This document shows, piece after piece, positions 9,083 through 18,436 of a stretch of 59,664 bases of DNA. Every line of letters starts with the position of its first letter. Within the stretch, counting starts at the first letter, position 1. Both the position numbers and the translations under genes were made by a program. Source of the stretch: Pseudonocardia bannensis (GTDB lineage: Bacteria; Actinomycetota; Actinomycetes; Mycobacteriales; Pseudonocardiaceae); contig NZ_JAAXKZ010000021.1 of the NCBI RefSeq assembly GCF_012911875.1, positions 1 to 59,664 on the forward strand, given 5' to 3'. The notes under the pieces were generated by a model. It ran no database searches and was not told where the DNA came from. It saw nothing but the letters and a program-made list of their open reading frames with translations.

Positions 9083-11932
9083 ATGACGGAGACGGTCGGG
9101 GCAACAGCCTCGGGACGCGGGGGCAAGTCCGGCGCGAAGCAGGGGGACAAGCGCAAGCGACCGGTCGGGTTGACCGTCGAGCGCCTCTACACCACTCCCG
9201 GCGTGCACCCCTACGACGAGGTGAACTGGGAGCGCCGCGACGTCGTCATGACGAACTGGCGTGACGGCACGGTCAACTTCGAGCAGCGCGGTGTCGAGTT
9301 CCCGGACTTCTGGTCGGTCAACGCGACCAACATCGTCACCAGCAAGTACTTCCGTGGCGCGGCCGGGAGCCCGCAGCGCGAGTCCAGCCTGCGACAGCTC
9401 ATCGACCGGGTGGTCGGGGTCTACCACCGCGCCGGCGTGGACAACGGCTACTTCGCCACCGCCGAAGACGCCGAGGTCTTCGCCCACGAGCTCACCTGGA
9501 TGCTGCTGCACCAGGTGTTCAGCTTCAACTCGCCGGTTTGGTTCAACGTCGGCACCAGCTCGCCGCAGCAGGTCAGCGCGTGCTTCATCCTCGCCGTCGA
9601 CGACACCATGGAGTCGATCCTCAACTGGTACCGCGAGGAGGGGCTGATCTTCAAGGGCGGCTCCGGTGCCGGGCTGAACCTCTCGCGCATCCGCTCGTCG
9701 AAGGAGCTGCTGTCCTCGGGCGGCACCGCGTCGGGCCCGGTCTCGTTCATGCGCGGTGCGGACGCCAGCGCGGGGACCATCAAGTCCGGCGGCGCCACCC
9801 GGCGTGCGGCGAAGATGGTCGTCCTCGACGTCGACCACCCCGACATCGTGGAGTTCGTCGAGACCAAGGCCAAGGAGGAGGCCAAGGTCCGGGTGCTGCG
9901 CGACGCCGGGTTCGACATGGACCTGGGCGGCGCCGACATCACCTCGGTGCAGTACCAGAACGCGAACAACTCCGTCCGCGTCACCGACGAGTTCATGCAG
10001 GCCGTCGAGGACGGAACCGAGTTCGGGCTGCGCGCCCGGATGACCGGTGAGGTCATCGATCAGGTCGACGCCCGCACGCTGTTCCGCGGGATCGCGCAGG
10101 CGGCCTGGGAGTGCGCCGACCCGGGCATCCAGTACGACGACACGATCAACGACTGGCACACCTGCCCCGAGTCGGGGCGGATCACCGCGTCGAACCCGTG
10201 CTCGGAGTACATGCACCTGGACAACTCCAGCTGCAACCTCGCGTCGCTGAACCTGCTCAAGTTCCTGGGTGACGACGGCCGCTTCGACGCGGCGCGCTTC
10301 GCCCGGGCCGTCGAGCTGGTCATCACCGCGATGGACATCTCGATCTGCTTCGCCGACTTCCCGACCGACCCGATCGCCGACACGACGCGCAAGTTCCGCC
10401 AGCTCGGCATCGGTTACGCCAACCTCGGCGCGCTCCTGATGGCGACCGGGCATGCCTACGACTCCGAGGGCGGCCGCTCGCTCGCCGCGGCGATCACCTC
10501 GCTGATGACCGGCGCCGCCTACAAGCGCTCGGCCGAGCTCGCCGGCGTCGTCGGCCCCTACGAGGGCTACGCCCGCAACGCCGAGGCCCACCAGCGCGTG
10601 ATGCGCAAGCACGCGGCCGCGAACGACGCGGTGCGCACGCTGCCGGCGAGCATCCCGGTGCACACGCTGGCCACGAGGACCTGGAAGGACGCCCTCGCCA
10701 TCGGCGAGCGCAACGGGTGGCGCAACGCGCAGGCCTCCGTGCTGGCCCCGACCGGCACCATCGGTCTGATGATGGACTGCGACACCACCGGCATCGAGCC
10801 GGACCTGGCCCTGGTCAAGTTCAAGAAGCTGGTCGGCGGCGGCTCGATGCAGATCGTCAACCAGACGGTGCCGCGGGCGCTGGAGGTGCTCGGGTACCAG
10901 CCCGAGCAGGCCGAGGCGATCATCGAGTTCGTCGGTGAGCACGGGCACGTCATCGATGCCCCGGGCCTGCGCCAGGAGCACTACGAGGTCTTCGACTGCG
11001 CGATGGGCGAGCGGTCCATCCCCGCGATGGGCCACGTGCGGATGATGGCGGCGGTCCAGCCGTTCCTGTCCGGTGCGATCTCCAAGACGGTCAACATGCC
11101 CGAGGCGGCCACCGTCGAGGACGTCGAGCGGATCTACCTCGAGGGTTGGCGGCTGGGCCTCAAGGCGCTGGCCATCTACCGCGACAACTGCAAGGTCGGC
11201 CAGCCGCTGTCGGCCGGCAAGACCGCCAAGGCCGAGGCCAGGTCCGAGGCTGCCCCGGCCGCGGAGGCCCGCCCGGTGCGCCGGCGGCTGCCCAAGAAGC
11301 GGCCCAGCGAGACGGTCTCGTTCACCGTCGGCGGCGCGGAGGGCTACCTCACCGCCGGGTCCTACCCCGACGACGGGCTCGGCGAGATCTTCGTCAAGCT
11401 CGGCAAGCAGGGTTCGACGCTGTCGGGCGTGATGGACGCGTTCTCGATGTCGATCTCCGTCGGCCTGCAGTACGGCATCCCGCTGGAGTTCTACGTCTCG
11501 AAGTTCTCCAACCTGCGCTTCGAGCCGGCCGGAATGACCGACGACCCGGACGTCCGGATCGCGACCAGCGTGCTCGACTACCTGTTCCGTCGCCTCGCGC
11601 TCGACTACCTGCCCTACGAGAAGCGGGCGCAGCTCGGCATCTTCTCCGCGGACGAGCGCACCGCCCAGGTCGCCGAGAGCTACACCGACGTCGACCTGGA
11701 GGGTCTGCGCACGGGGGTCTCCGTCGACCCGGCGGTGCCCGCCGCTCCCGCCGAGAAGCCGGCCGGGTCGGCCCCGGCACCGGTGGAGGTCGGCAGTTCG
11801 ACCGAGCTGCTGGAGCTGCGGCTGGGCAAGGCGGCCGACGCGCCGTTGTGCCTGACCTGCGGCACCAAGATGCGACCGGCCGGATCCTGCTACCTCTGCG
11901 AGGGCTGCGGCTCGACCAGCGGCTGCAGCTGA
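9083..11932 (+). CDS. nrdJ: B12-dependent (class II) ribonucleotide reductase
   Basis: NrdJ reduces ribonucleotides to deoxyribonucleotides using adenosylcobalamin and works with or without oxygen. The 949-residue protein matches actinobacterial NrdJ in length. Visible motifs: FSFNSPVWFNVG, NPCSEYMHLDNSSCNLAS (active-site region), LAPTGTIGLMMDCDTTGIEP and the C-terminal redox cysteine cluster CLTCGTKM...CYLCEGCGSTSGCS. The ATG at 9083 is chosen over one at 9065 because AGAGGGAG lies seven bases upstream of it. The nrdR-nrdJ gap is too short for a cobalamin riboswitch, so regulation is probably through NrdR. Confidence 0.96.
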   Translation: MTETVGATASGRGGKSGAKQGDKRKRPVGLTVERLYTTPGVHPYDEVNWERRDVVMTNWRDGTVNFEQRGVEFPDFWSVNATNIVTSKYFRGAAGSPQRESSLRQLIDRVVGVYHRAGVDNGYFATAEDAEVFAHELTWMLLHQVFSFNSPVWFNVGTSSPQQVSACFILAVDDTMESILNWYREEGLIFKGGSGAGLNLSRIRSSKELLSSGGTASGPVSFMRGADASAGTIKSGGATRRAAKMVVLDVDHPDIVEFVETKAKEEAKVRVLRDAGFDMDLGGADITSVQYQNANNSVRVTDEFMQAVEDGTEFGLRARMTGEVIDQVDARTLFRGIAQAAWECADPGIQYDDTINDWHTCPESGRITASNPCSEYMHLDNSSCNLASLNLLKFLGDDGRFDAARFARAVELVITAMDISICFADFPTDPIADTTRKFRQLGIGYANLGALLMATGHAYDSEGGRSLAAAITSLMTGAAYKRSAELAGVVGPYEGYARNAEAHQRVMRKHAAANDAVRTLPASIPVHTLATRTWKDALAIGERNGWRNAQASVLAPTGTIGLMMDCDTTGIEPDLALVKFKKLVGGGSMQIVNQTVPRALEVLGYQPEQAEAIIEFVGEHGHVIDAPGLRQEHYEVFDCAMGERSIPAMGHVRMMAAVQPFLSGAISKTVNMPEAATVEDVERIYLEGWRLGLKALAIYRDNCKVGQPLSAGKTAKAEARSEAAPAAEARPVRRRLPKKRPSETVSFTVGGAEGYLTAGSYPDDGLGEIFVKLGKQGSTLSGVMDAFSMSISVGLQYGIPLEFYVSKFSNLRFEPAGMTDDPDVRIATSVLDYLFRRLALDYLPYEKRAQLGIFSADERTAQVAESYTDVDLEGLRTGVSVDPAVPAAPAEKPAGSAPAPVEVGSSTELLELRLGKAADAPLCLTCGTKMRPAGSCYLCEGCGSTSGCS

Positions 11933-11962
11933 CCGACAGCTCTGCCCACCCCGCCGCCTCTC

Positions 11963-12031
11963 GGACAGCGTTGTGGAGCCCTGACGCGCTTTCGTGCCCG
12001 CCTCCACAGCGTTGTGGAGCCACAACGCTGT
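11963..12031. repeat. Short repeat cluster with hairpin (GTTGTGGAGCC family)
   Basis: The unit ACAGCGTTGTGGAGCC occurs at 11965-11980 and 12006-12021, and its reverse complement CCACAACGCTGT at 12020-12031 makes a 12-bp perfect stem with the second copy (arms 12006-12017 and 12020-12031). A further GTTGTGGAGCC lies at 12336-12346. The hairpin could end nrdJ transcription, but the repeated sequence looks like a dispersed intergenic element. Confidence 0.6.
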
Positions 12032-12068
12032 CCGGAAGTCGGCTGATGTCGGCACGCGGGTAGGGAGT

Positions 12069-12333
12069 TCAGCCTGCGGTGCGCTTGCCCGCGCCGTCGG
12101 TGACGTCCATGAGGATCCCGCGTAGCTGTTCGGGTTCGCGTTCTCGTCCATGAGCCCGCGTCCGGCGGAGTGCGGCCATCGGCTGCCCTTGTCGGGGTGC
12201 AGGATGCGGTGTTCGGCGGGGCAGGGTTCCCCGTTCGCGAGGCTCCGCCGGACGGCGCGCTCCACGGCGGGCCGGTCGGCGGGGTCCGCGCATTCCAGGG
12301 CAGCCTCGTAGCTGAACCCGGCCGCCGCTTTGC
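12069..12333 (-). pseudogene. Decayed PAS-domain fragment
   Basis: Read on the minus strand, one frame gives GFSYEAALECADPADRPAVE, then ANGEPCPAEHRILHPDKGS and AGRGLMDENANP, and a second frame continues with LRGILMDVTDGAGKR before a stop at 12069. Together these follow a PAS_3 domain: helix, ERAVRRSL, AEHRI-HPDG-RW and the final G-DVT strand. No start codon with a ribosome site fits, and the frame must be shifted once, so this is a remnant of a PAS sensor protein (kinase or phosphatase) with the rest lost. It is flanked by GTTGTGGAGCC repeats on both sides. Confidence 0.6.
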
Positions 12334-12389
12334 GGGTTGTGGAGCCATGGTGCCGTCACGGTGCATCGGGGTGTCGGGATGCCGGTGGC

Positions 12390-13049
12390 TCAGGCCGATG
12401 TGCGGGTCCAGCCTCGCTGCTCCGCTTCACCGACGATCGTGCGCACCGCGTCGCCGAGCGCGCTCGAGGCCTCGCCGATCGCTGCGGTGCGGTGCAGCAC
12501 CTCGTCGGCGGTGGCGCCGTAGGTCCGCCACGTGCCGCCGTCGGACATCCAGTTCAGCAACATCGGCTGCAACCGGTCGAGCGCCTTGGCGAACATCGCC
12601 TCCGGCGTCGTCCGGGCCTCGAACTCGTTCCACAGTGCCCGTAGGCGGGCGCCCTGGTCGGCGGGGAGCAACGCGAACAGCCGGTCGGCGGCCGCTTGCT
12701 CCCGGGCTTCCTGGCCGACCCGGGCGGCGGCGTCGTAGAGCGGGGTGTCGCCCGCGTAGACCTCGACGAGGTCGTGCACGAGGACCAGTTGGACGGTGTG
12801 TCCGACGTCGATCGGGCGGTCGGCGTACTCGGCGAGCAGGAGCACCATCATCGCCAGGTGCCAGGAGTGCTCGGCGTCGTTCTCCCGGCGGTCGGCGGCG
12901 GCGAGCGGGGACGCCCGCAGCACGGTCTTGAGCCGGTCGATCTCCACGATGAAGGTGAGCTGCTCACGCAGCCGTCGGTCCAGGCCGGTGGGCAGGGGGC
13001 AGCTCTCGGCCAGCAGGGCGGGGTTGTCGGCGGGATCCACGACAGGCAC
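12390..13049 (-). CDS. HD-domain hydrolase
   Basis: A 219-residue HD-superfamily protein of the YfbR/HDDC2-like type, which are metal-dependent 5'-deoxynucleotidases or phosphohydrolases. Visible metal ligands: the His of AEHSWHLAMM (about residues 60-69) and the HD pair in VLVHDLVEVYAGDTP. C-terminal helices are as in the family. The GTG at 13049 opens the frame; another GTG at 13040 is possible. The gene runs toward the PAS remnant and is divergent from the Nudix gene, with a 217-base gap between them. Substrate unknown; nucleotide clean-up would suit the Nudix neighbour. Confidence 0.85.
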   Translation of the reverse strand: MPVVDPADNPALLAESCPLPTGLDRRLREQLTFIVEIDRLKTVLRASPLAAADRRENDAEHSWHLAMMVLLLAEYADRPIDVGHTVQLVLVHDLVEVYAGDTPLYDAAARVGQEAREQAAADRLFALLPADQGARLRALWNEFEARTTPEAMFAKALDRLQPMLLNWMSDGGTWRTYGATADEVLHRTAAIGEASSALGDAVRTIVGEAEQRGWTRTSA

Positions 13050-13266
13050 CGTCGCACGCTCGGGGCACGGCAGGCACGCGGATGTGACGACAGCGGGGAC
13101 GGCTCCCCTCGCCGCCGGCGCGCGTGGCGGGACGGCCGCCCCTCACCACGGCCGTGCGGTCGTCGGCCGGCGCAGGACCGCTGGTCGTGACGGCGTCCCC
13201 GTTGCGTTTGCCGCTGGGTTGCGGCTTGGAACGACGGCTCCGGCTCCCCGGGTTAGAGTCGACCCG

Positions 13267-13722
13267 GTGACTGATCGTTTCCGGCTCGTGCCCGCCGCGT
13301 ACGTCGTCCTCCGCCGCGGGGACGACATCCTCCTGCAGTTGCGGCAGAACACCGGCTATCGGGACGGGCACTGGGCCACAGCCGCCGCCGGGCATGTCGA
13401 GGCCGAGGAATCCGTCGTGGCCGCCGCCTGCCGGGAGGCCGCCGAGGAACTCGGGGTCACCATCGAGGCGGGCGACCTCGTGCCGCTGACGGCGATGCAC
13501 CGTACCCACGGCAACCGACAACCGATCGACGAGCGGGTCGACTTCTTCTTCGAGTGCCGCCGATGGACCGGGGAGCCCCGGCTGATCGAGCCGGACAAGG
13601 CCGCCGACCTGCGCTGGTTCGCCCTCGACGCGCTGCCCGATCCCGTCGTGCCGCACGAGCGGGCGGTGTTCGAGCAGCTCCGCGACGGCCGGCCGGCGCC
13701 CGTGACGACGTTCGGGTTCTAG
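13267..13722 (+). CDS. Nudix hydrolase
   Basis: A 151-residue Nudix enzyme that would hydrolyse a nucleoside diphosphate linked to another group. The Nudix box is complete: G38 onward, GHVEAEESVVAAACREAAEELGV in two parts with the REAAEELG core. The GTG at 13267 (VTDRFRLVPAAYVVL) is chosen because upstream sequence in the frame is not protein-like. The C-terminal region (DLRWFALDALPDPVVPHE) is like NUDT5/18-type proteins that act as 8-oxo or general NTP clean-up enzymes, but substrate cannot be read from the sequence. Confidence 0.9.
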   Translation: MTDRFRLVPAAYVVLRRGDDILLQLRQNTGYRDGHWATAAAGHVEAEESVVAAACREAAEELGVTIEAGDLVPLTAMHRTHGNRQPIDERVDFFFECRRWTGEPRLIEPDKAADLRWFALDALPDPVVPHERAVFEQLRDGRPAPVTTFGF

Positions 13723-13883
13723 GCGAGGACGGCCGGGCCGCGGTTGTCGTCGACGGGTGGTTCGTCGACCACCGCGCTCACCGACCCAGCCGGTCACCGT
13801 ATCGGGATCTTGCGTCGCACGGCAGGAATGATCGCAACCGAACGACGGAGCCCGCCCGGCTGTGGTGACCGTACGGTGATCGC

Positions 13884-14867
13884 ATGACCAACACGGCGAC
13901 CGACAGCGCGATCGAGGTCTGTGCCGGAGCTGCCACCGCGGGCCCGGTGCGTGAGCTGCTGCACGCGCGGACGGTGCAGCTGGGGGAGGGCACCGAGGTT
14001 CGTCGGCTGCTGCCCAGCCTGAATCGGCGGATGATCGGCGCGTGGTGCTTCGTGGACCACTACGGCCCCGACGACATCGCTCGTGAGCCCGGGATGCAGG
14101 TGGCCCCGCACCCGCACATCGGGCTGCAGACGGTCAGCTGGCTGCTCGACGGCGAGGTGCGCCACCGCGACAGCCTCGGCAACGACCAGCTCATCCGCGC
14201 GGGCGAGCTGGCGCTGATGACGGCGGGCGGGGGGATCGCACACTCGGAGCAGTCGCCCGACCCGCACTCCCCGGTGCTGCACGGCGCCCAGCTGTGGGTG
14301 GCGTTGCCCGACGCCGACCGCGCGACGGCCGCGAGCTTCGAACACCACCCCGAGCTGCCGGTGGTCAGCGACCGTGGCCTGCGCGCCACCGTCCTGCTCG
14401 GTGAGCTGGCCGGCGCCCTCTCGCCCGGCCGGGTGTACAGCCCGCTGGTCGGGGCGGACATCGCGCTCGCGGCGGGCAGCGACGTCCGGATCCCGCTCGA
14501 GCGCGACTTCGAGCACGCCGTGCTGACCGTGTCCGGCGCTGCGGACCTCGACGGGGAGCTCGCGCCGGGGACGCTGTGCTACCTCGGCTGCGGGCGCTCG
14601 GAGCTGCGGCTGCGCGCGGAGGCCGACAGCCGGCTGTTGCTGCTCGGTGGGGTGCCGTTCGCCGAGGAGATCGTGATGTGGTGGAACTTCGTCGGCCGCA
14701 GCGGTGCCGAGGTCGCCGAGGCCCGGGCGCAGTGGCAGGCCGAGCTGGGCGGGACCGGCGCGGGCAGGTTCGGCGGGGTGCGCGGGTACGAGGGTCCCGC
14801 GCTTGCCGCGCCGGAGCTGCCGTCGACCCCGCTGCGGCCACGCAGGCGCGTCGCCCGGAAGCCGTAG
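13884..14867 (+). CDS. Pirin family protein
   Basis: A 327-residue bicupin of the pirin family, iron-binding proteins with quercetinase-like activity or regulatory roles. The N-terminal cupin contains the metal-binding set APHPHIGLQTVSWLLDGEVRH and a later HSEQSP, matching the three His and one Glu pattern (PHPHxG, HSE). The C-terminal pirin_C domain spans about residues 175-280. The ATG at 13884 starts MTNTATDS. The gene stands alone, with the small HTH gene convergent 13 bases downstream. A second pirin-like gene lies at 32258. Confidence 0.9.
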   Translation: MTNTATDSAIEVCAGAATAGPVRELLHARTVQLGEGTEVRRLLPSLNRRMIGAWCFVDHYGPDDIAREPGMQVAPHPHIGLQTVSWLLDGEVRHRDSLGNDQLIRAGELALMTAGGGIAHSEQSPDPHSPVLHGAQLWVALPDADRATAASFEHHPELPVVSDRGLRATVLLGELAGALSPGRVYSPLVGADIALAAGSDVRIPLERDFEHAVLTVSGAADLDGELAPGTLCYLGCGRSELRLRAEADSRLLLLGGVPFAEEIVMWWNFVGRSGAEVAEARAQWQAELGGTGAGRFGGVRGYEGPALAAPELPSTPLRPRRRVARKP

Positions 14868-14880
14868 CGGCCGTCGCGGG

Positions 14881-15093
14881 CTACCCGACCTGGTACCGGG
14901 CCGCCCGGATCAGGTCCTCCACCGCCGCGCGCTGCACCCGGAACGAACGCCCGAACCGCACGGCCGGTAGTTCGCCGCTGTGCACCAGCCGGTAGACGGT
15001 CATCTTGGAGACGCGCATCCGCTCGGCTACCTCGGCCACGGTGAGAAACGGCGCCTCGATCACGTCCGGGTGGTCCGGCAGCCCTGTTCCCAT
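14881..15093 (-). CDS. Excisionase-type helix-turn-helix protein (Rv0500A-like)
   Basis: A 70-residue DNA-binding protein that is mostly one MerR/excisionase-type winged helix: FLTVAEVAERMRVSKMTVYR, then LVHSGELPAVRFGRSFRV. It closely resembles the conserved Mycobacterium Rv0500A type of small chromosomal regulator, so it need not belong to a mobile element. The ATG at 15093 has GGAGACTGGAGA upstream on the minus strand. It is convergent with the pirin gene. Target genes are unknown. Confidence 0.85.
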   Translation of the reverse strand: MGTGLPDHPDVIEAPFLTVAEVAERMRVSKMTVYRLVHSGELPAVRFGRSFRVQRAAVEDLIRAARYQVG

Positions 15094-15340
15094 TCTCCAG
15101 TCTCCTCTTGCGTCGTACCGGCCCCGCCCGATCGGGATACCGGACGGTCATCGTCTCGGTCCGGCGTGGGGACATTAGCCGACAATCCGTCACCTACCGG
15201 GTGCGAGATGGACCTCGGAAGGGTGGAATGCAAGGAAGGATCACCGCGCAACGTCACAACGCTGCGTGCAGACTACCGGCGCGTAGAGTGACCGTGACTG
15301 GCGCCGAAGGAGGTGCCCGAGTTGAGGAGGGAACCCGACA

Positions 15341-16066
15341 GTGTCGTCACCAGCGTCGTCGGCGGAGTCGCCGCAGCAGGGCACCGGAACCGACTACCTG
15401 GCCCCCGGCCACTTCGTCGACTCCGACTCTCCCGAGGTGCAGGCCTTCGCCCGGCGGGTGGTGGGGGACGAGACCGACCCGATCGCGATGGCCGTGCGGC
15501 TGTTCGAGGCCGTCCGCGACGAGATCTGGTACGACCCGTTCGGGCTGACCACCGACCCCGCCGCCTACCGGGCCAGCGCGGTCGCCGCCGGGGGCAGCAA
15601 CTGGTGCGTGCCCAAGGCGGTGCTGCTGACCGCTGCCGCGCGAGCCGTCGGGATCCCGGCCCGGCTGGGCTTCGCCGACGTGCGCAACCACCTCAACACC
15701 CCGCGGCTGCGCGAGCGGATGGGCGGGGCGGACCTGTTCGTCTACCACGGCTACACCGACCTGCTGCTCGACGGCCGCTGGGTCAAGGCGACGCCGGCGT
15801 TCAACGCCGAGCTGTGCGCCCGTTTCGGCGTCGAGCCGATCGCCTTCGACGGCCGCACCGACGCGCTGATGCACGAGTACGCCGGCGGCGGCGAGCAGTA
15901 CATGGAGTACGTGAACGACCGCGGCGTGCACGCCGATCTGCCGCTGGAGGAGATCTTCGTGACCTTCCGGGAGTACTACGGCGAGGCGATGTTCGCCGCC
16001 GACCCGGCCGAGTCCGCCCCGGCAGGGGCCGACGCGTTCACCGCGCCCGCGGCGGCCGAGCGCTGA
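15341..16066 (+). CDS. Transglutaminase-like domain protein
   Basis: A 241-residue protein with a transglutaminase/protease-like core: nucleophile in GGSNWCVPKAVLLTAAARA and the His in YHGYTDLLLDGRWVKATPAF, with the acidic partner likely in the following segment. Related bacterial proteins act as cysteine peptidases or amidases on unknown substrates. The GTG at 15341 starts MSSPASSAES; an upstream GGAGG (15310s) is rather far and the start could vary by a few codons. No signal peptide, so probably cytoplasmic. It is followed 40 bases later by an MBL-fold gene in the same direction. Confidence 0.85.
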   Translation: MSSPASSAESPQQGTGTDYLAPGHFVDSDSPEVQAFARRVVGDETDPIAMAVRLFEAVRDEIWYDPFGLTTDPAAYRASAVAAGGSNWCVPKAVLLTAAARAVGIPARLGFADVRNHLNTPRLRERMGGADLFVYHGYTDLLLDGRWVKATPAFNAELCARFGVEPIAFDGRTDALMHEYAGGGEQYMEYVNDRGVHADLPLEEIFVTFREYYGEAMFAADPAESAPAGADAFTAPAAAER

Positions 16067-16106
16067 TCCGCGTCGGGACACGCCCCTGGACACCGGTCGA
16101 TCTAGG

Positions 16107-17180
16107 GTGCGAGACGTGATCAGTGCCAGGAATCAGGCCGTGGCCGAGGACGACCCCGACGGCGACTGGACCGTGCCCGGGGTCTACCGGTGTGCTCCGG
16201 ACGTGTACCGCATCCCGTTGCCACTGCCGAACGACGGTCTGCGTGCGGTCAACGTCTACGCAGTGGCCGATGCGGCGGGCTGGACGCTGATCGACTCCGG
16301 ATGGGCGCTGGCCGAGGCGAAGGACCTGCTCCTCGGCGCGCTCGCGGCCCTGGGCGCCGGCGTCGGTGACGTCCGGCAGTTCCTCGTCACCCACCTGCAC
16401 CGTGACCATTACACGCAGGCCGTGGTGCTGCGCCGGGAGTTCGGCGGGCGGGTGCTGCTCGGGCGCGGCGAACGGCCGGGCCTCGAGAAGATCAACTACC
16501 GCTCCGACGACGGTGGGCGGGTGCACCGCGATCGGCTGCGCAGGGCGGGGGCGCACCGGCTGGTCGCGCACTTCGAGGCGAACCCGCCACCGATGGCCGA
16601 CCGGTCGCTGTGGGAGATGCCCGACGAGTGGCTCGACGACCGCGCGGTCGTGACGCTGGGGGCCCCCGGGGCCGAGCGGCGGCTGCAGGCGGTGGAGACG
16701 CCGGGGCACACCCGTGGGCACCTCGTGTTCGCCGACGCCGCGGGTGGACTGCTGTTCTCCGGTGATCACGTGCTGCCGACGATCACGCCGTCGATCGGGT
16801 TCGAGCCGTTGCCGCCGCCGAGCCCGCTGGCCGACTTCCTGACCTCGCTGCGGCTGCTGCGGGAACTGCCCGACGCCGCGCTGCTGCCCGCGCACGGTCC
16901 GGTCGGACGCCGGGTGCACGAGCGGGTCGACGAGTTGCTCGACCACCACGGCCGCCGGCTCGACGCGACCCTGCACGCGGTGAAGGAGGGCCGGTCGACG
17001 GGGGCCGACGTCGCCGCAGCACTGCCCTGGACGCGTCGCGAGCGGACCCTGGACGAGCTGGACCCCTACAACGCGATGCTCGCGACCCTGGAGACGTCGG
17101 CGCACCTCGACGTCCTGGTCGAACGGGGCCTGCTGACCGCGATCGAGCAGGACGGCGTCGTCCACTACGACGCGGGCTGA
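16107..17180 (+). CDS. MBL-fold metallohydrolase
   Basis: A 357-residue metallo-beta-lactamase-fold hydrolase. The metal motif is THLHRDHYTQAV (HxHxDH), followed by VETPGHTRGHLVF and FSGDHVLP, and a C-terminal helical domain of the LACTB2 type (about residues 275-357). The GTG at 16107 opens the frame; a second GTG at 16116 is equally possible. Such proteins are often thioesterase-, glyoxalase- or RNase-like and the substrate cannot be inferred. Same strand as the transglutaminase-like gene. Confidence 0.9.
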   Translation: MRDVISARNQAVAEDDPDGDWTVPGVYRCAPDVYRIPLPLPNDGLRAVNVYAVADAAGWTLIDSGWALAEAKDLLLGALAALGAGVGDVRQFLVTHLHRDHYTQAVVLRREFGGRVLLGRGERPGLEKINYRSDDGGRVHRDRLRRAGAHRLVAHFEANPPPMADRSLWEMPDEWLDDRAVVTLGAPGAERRLQAVETPGHTRGHLVFADAAGGLLFSGDHVLPTITPSIGFEPLPPPSPLADFLTSLRLLRELPDAALLPAHGPVGRRVHERVDELLDHHGRRLDATLHAVKEGRSTGADVAAALPWTRRERTLDELDPYNAMLATLETSAHLDVLVERGLLTAIEQDGVVHYDAG

Positions 17181-17255
17181 CACCGCCCGTAGCCGGTTCA
17201 CGCTGCGTCGGTCCCCGGTCACGGACGGTCCGGGCGCGGGTCATATCCTTCCGCC

Positions 17256-18176
17256 ATGCAAGGGCTGGGGTCGCGCGCCCTCGCGGTGGGCCGCCTCGGG
17301 CTGGCCGTCGCGACGGCGGGTCTCGCGCTCACCGGGGTGCTGGTCGCCGTGACCGCCCCGGGTGACGCCGATCCGGTCGGCCGGACGGTCACCGCGGCCG
17401 CCGCGGTCGGCTGCGCGGCGAGTGGCGCCTACCACCCTCCGGGCCCGGGCAGCGTCGGCGTTCCGCCCGGCCTGCGACTGTGCCCGAGCGGCTCCGTCAC
17501 CGTCACCGCCGCCGACACCGTGCTCGACGGGCTGGACGTGACCGGGGGGATCGTCGTCGACGCCCCCGGTGTCGTCGTGCGGCGCAGCCGCATCACCGGG
17601 AACGGGTCCACGCCGTACGGCGTCTCGACGACCTCCGCCGGCTCCGTCCGGATCGAGGACACGACGATCACGGGTGCCTTCTCCGAAGCGGGTATCGGCG
17701 ACGACGCCTGGACCGCGGAACGCGTCGAGATCACCCGCGTGTCCGGGGACGGGGCCCGGCTCGGCTCCCGTGCCACGCTGCGCAACAGCCGGCTGCACGA
17801 CCTCGTCCCGGCCGCGGGACGCAGTACCGCCGCGCTGCGCCTCGTCGCGCCCGGCGGCGACGTGCTGGTGGAGAACAACCGGATCGAGATGGGTCGGGGT
17901 CCCGGGCACGACAGTGCGGTGCTGCTCGCGCCGGCGCAGCGCGGCCGCGGCGAGACCGCCGGCGAAGGCGCGGTCGTGATCCGCGGCAACCTGCTCGGCG
18001 GGGGCGAGTACACGCTGCGCCAGGTGCCGGTGTCGGGTGGCGCGGTGCCCGATGTGCGGATCACCGGCAACCAGTTCCGTCGCGATGCGCTGGCCGGCCC
18101 GCTGCAGGTTCCGGCGACGTCGCTGCTCGCCGACAACGTCTTCGTCGACGGCGGTGCCGTCAGCGGACGGGGGTGA
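17256..18176 (+). CDS. Secreted right-handed beta-helix protein
   Basis: A 306-residue predicted exported protein. A signal peptide or anchor spans about residues 14-35 (LAVATAGLALTGVLVAVTA). The rest shows repeating short strands typical of a parallel beta helix, such as VTAADTVLDGLDVTGGIVV, RRSRITGN, RIEDTTITG, LRNSRLHD, VENNRIEMG, IRGNLLGG and RITGNQF. Such folds bind or cut polysaccharides, but I see no catalytic set. The ATG at 17256 is the natural start. Confidence 0.8.
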   Translation: MQGLGSRALAVGRLGLAVATAGLALTGVLVAVTAPGDADPVGRTVTAAAAVGCAASGAYHPPGPGSVGVPPGLRLCPSGSVTVTAADTVLDGLDVTGGIVVDAPGVVVRRSRITGNGSTPYGVSTTSAGSVRIEDTTITGAFSEAGIGDDAWTAERVEITRVSGDGARLGSRATLRNSRLHDLVPAAGRSTAALRLVAPGGDVLVENNRIEMGRGPGHDSAVLLAPAQRGRGETAGEGAVVIRGNLLGGGEYTLRQVPVSGGAVPDVRITGNQFRRDALAGPLQVPATSLLADNVFVDGGAVSGRG

Positions 18177-18436
18177 TCGGAGCCTCTCGCCCACCCGTGT
18201 GATTTGCCGAAGGTCAGGACGCGCTGCATCGTCCGACAGGCCGAGCGCGACACGCCGAGCGGACCACCCAGTACTGGCAGCAGGCACTGGAATCGGGCAG
18301 AGTGACCGCCAGCCAGCGACATCAACTCCCGTATCCGGGCCGGGGGACCCGGCTTACACTCCCTGCCAGCACGGCATTCCACCGCGACGCGAGGACGTAG
18401 GGGAAGACGTTCCTCGTCTTGAAGCGGAGGTCTGCA

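Noticed and set aside
8492..12265. 1257-codon minus-strand open frame opposite nrdR-nrdJ
   Set aside because: It is the antisense of confirmed genes with GC-rich third positions; His/Arg/Gly-rich translation and no family. Only its first part overlaps the PAS remnant.
18177..18436. Possible gene remnant on the minus strand before DUF3145
   Set aside because: Fragments such as CRTMQRVLTFGKSHGW read well for a few codons, but no domain or consistent frame could be followed.
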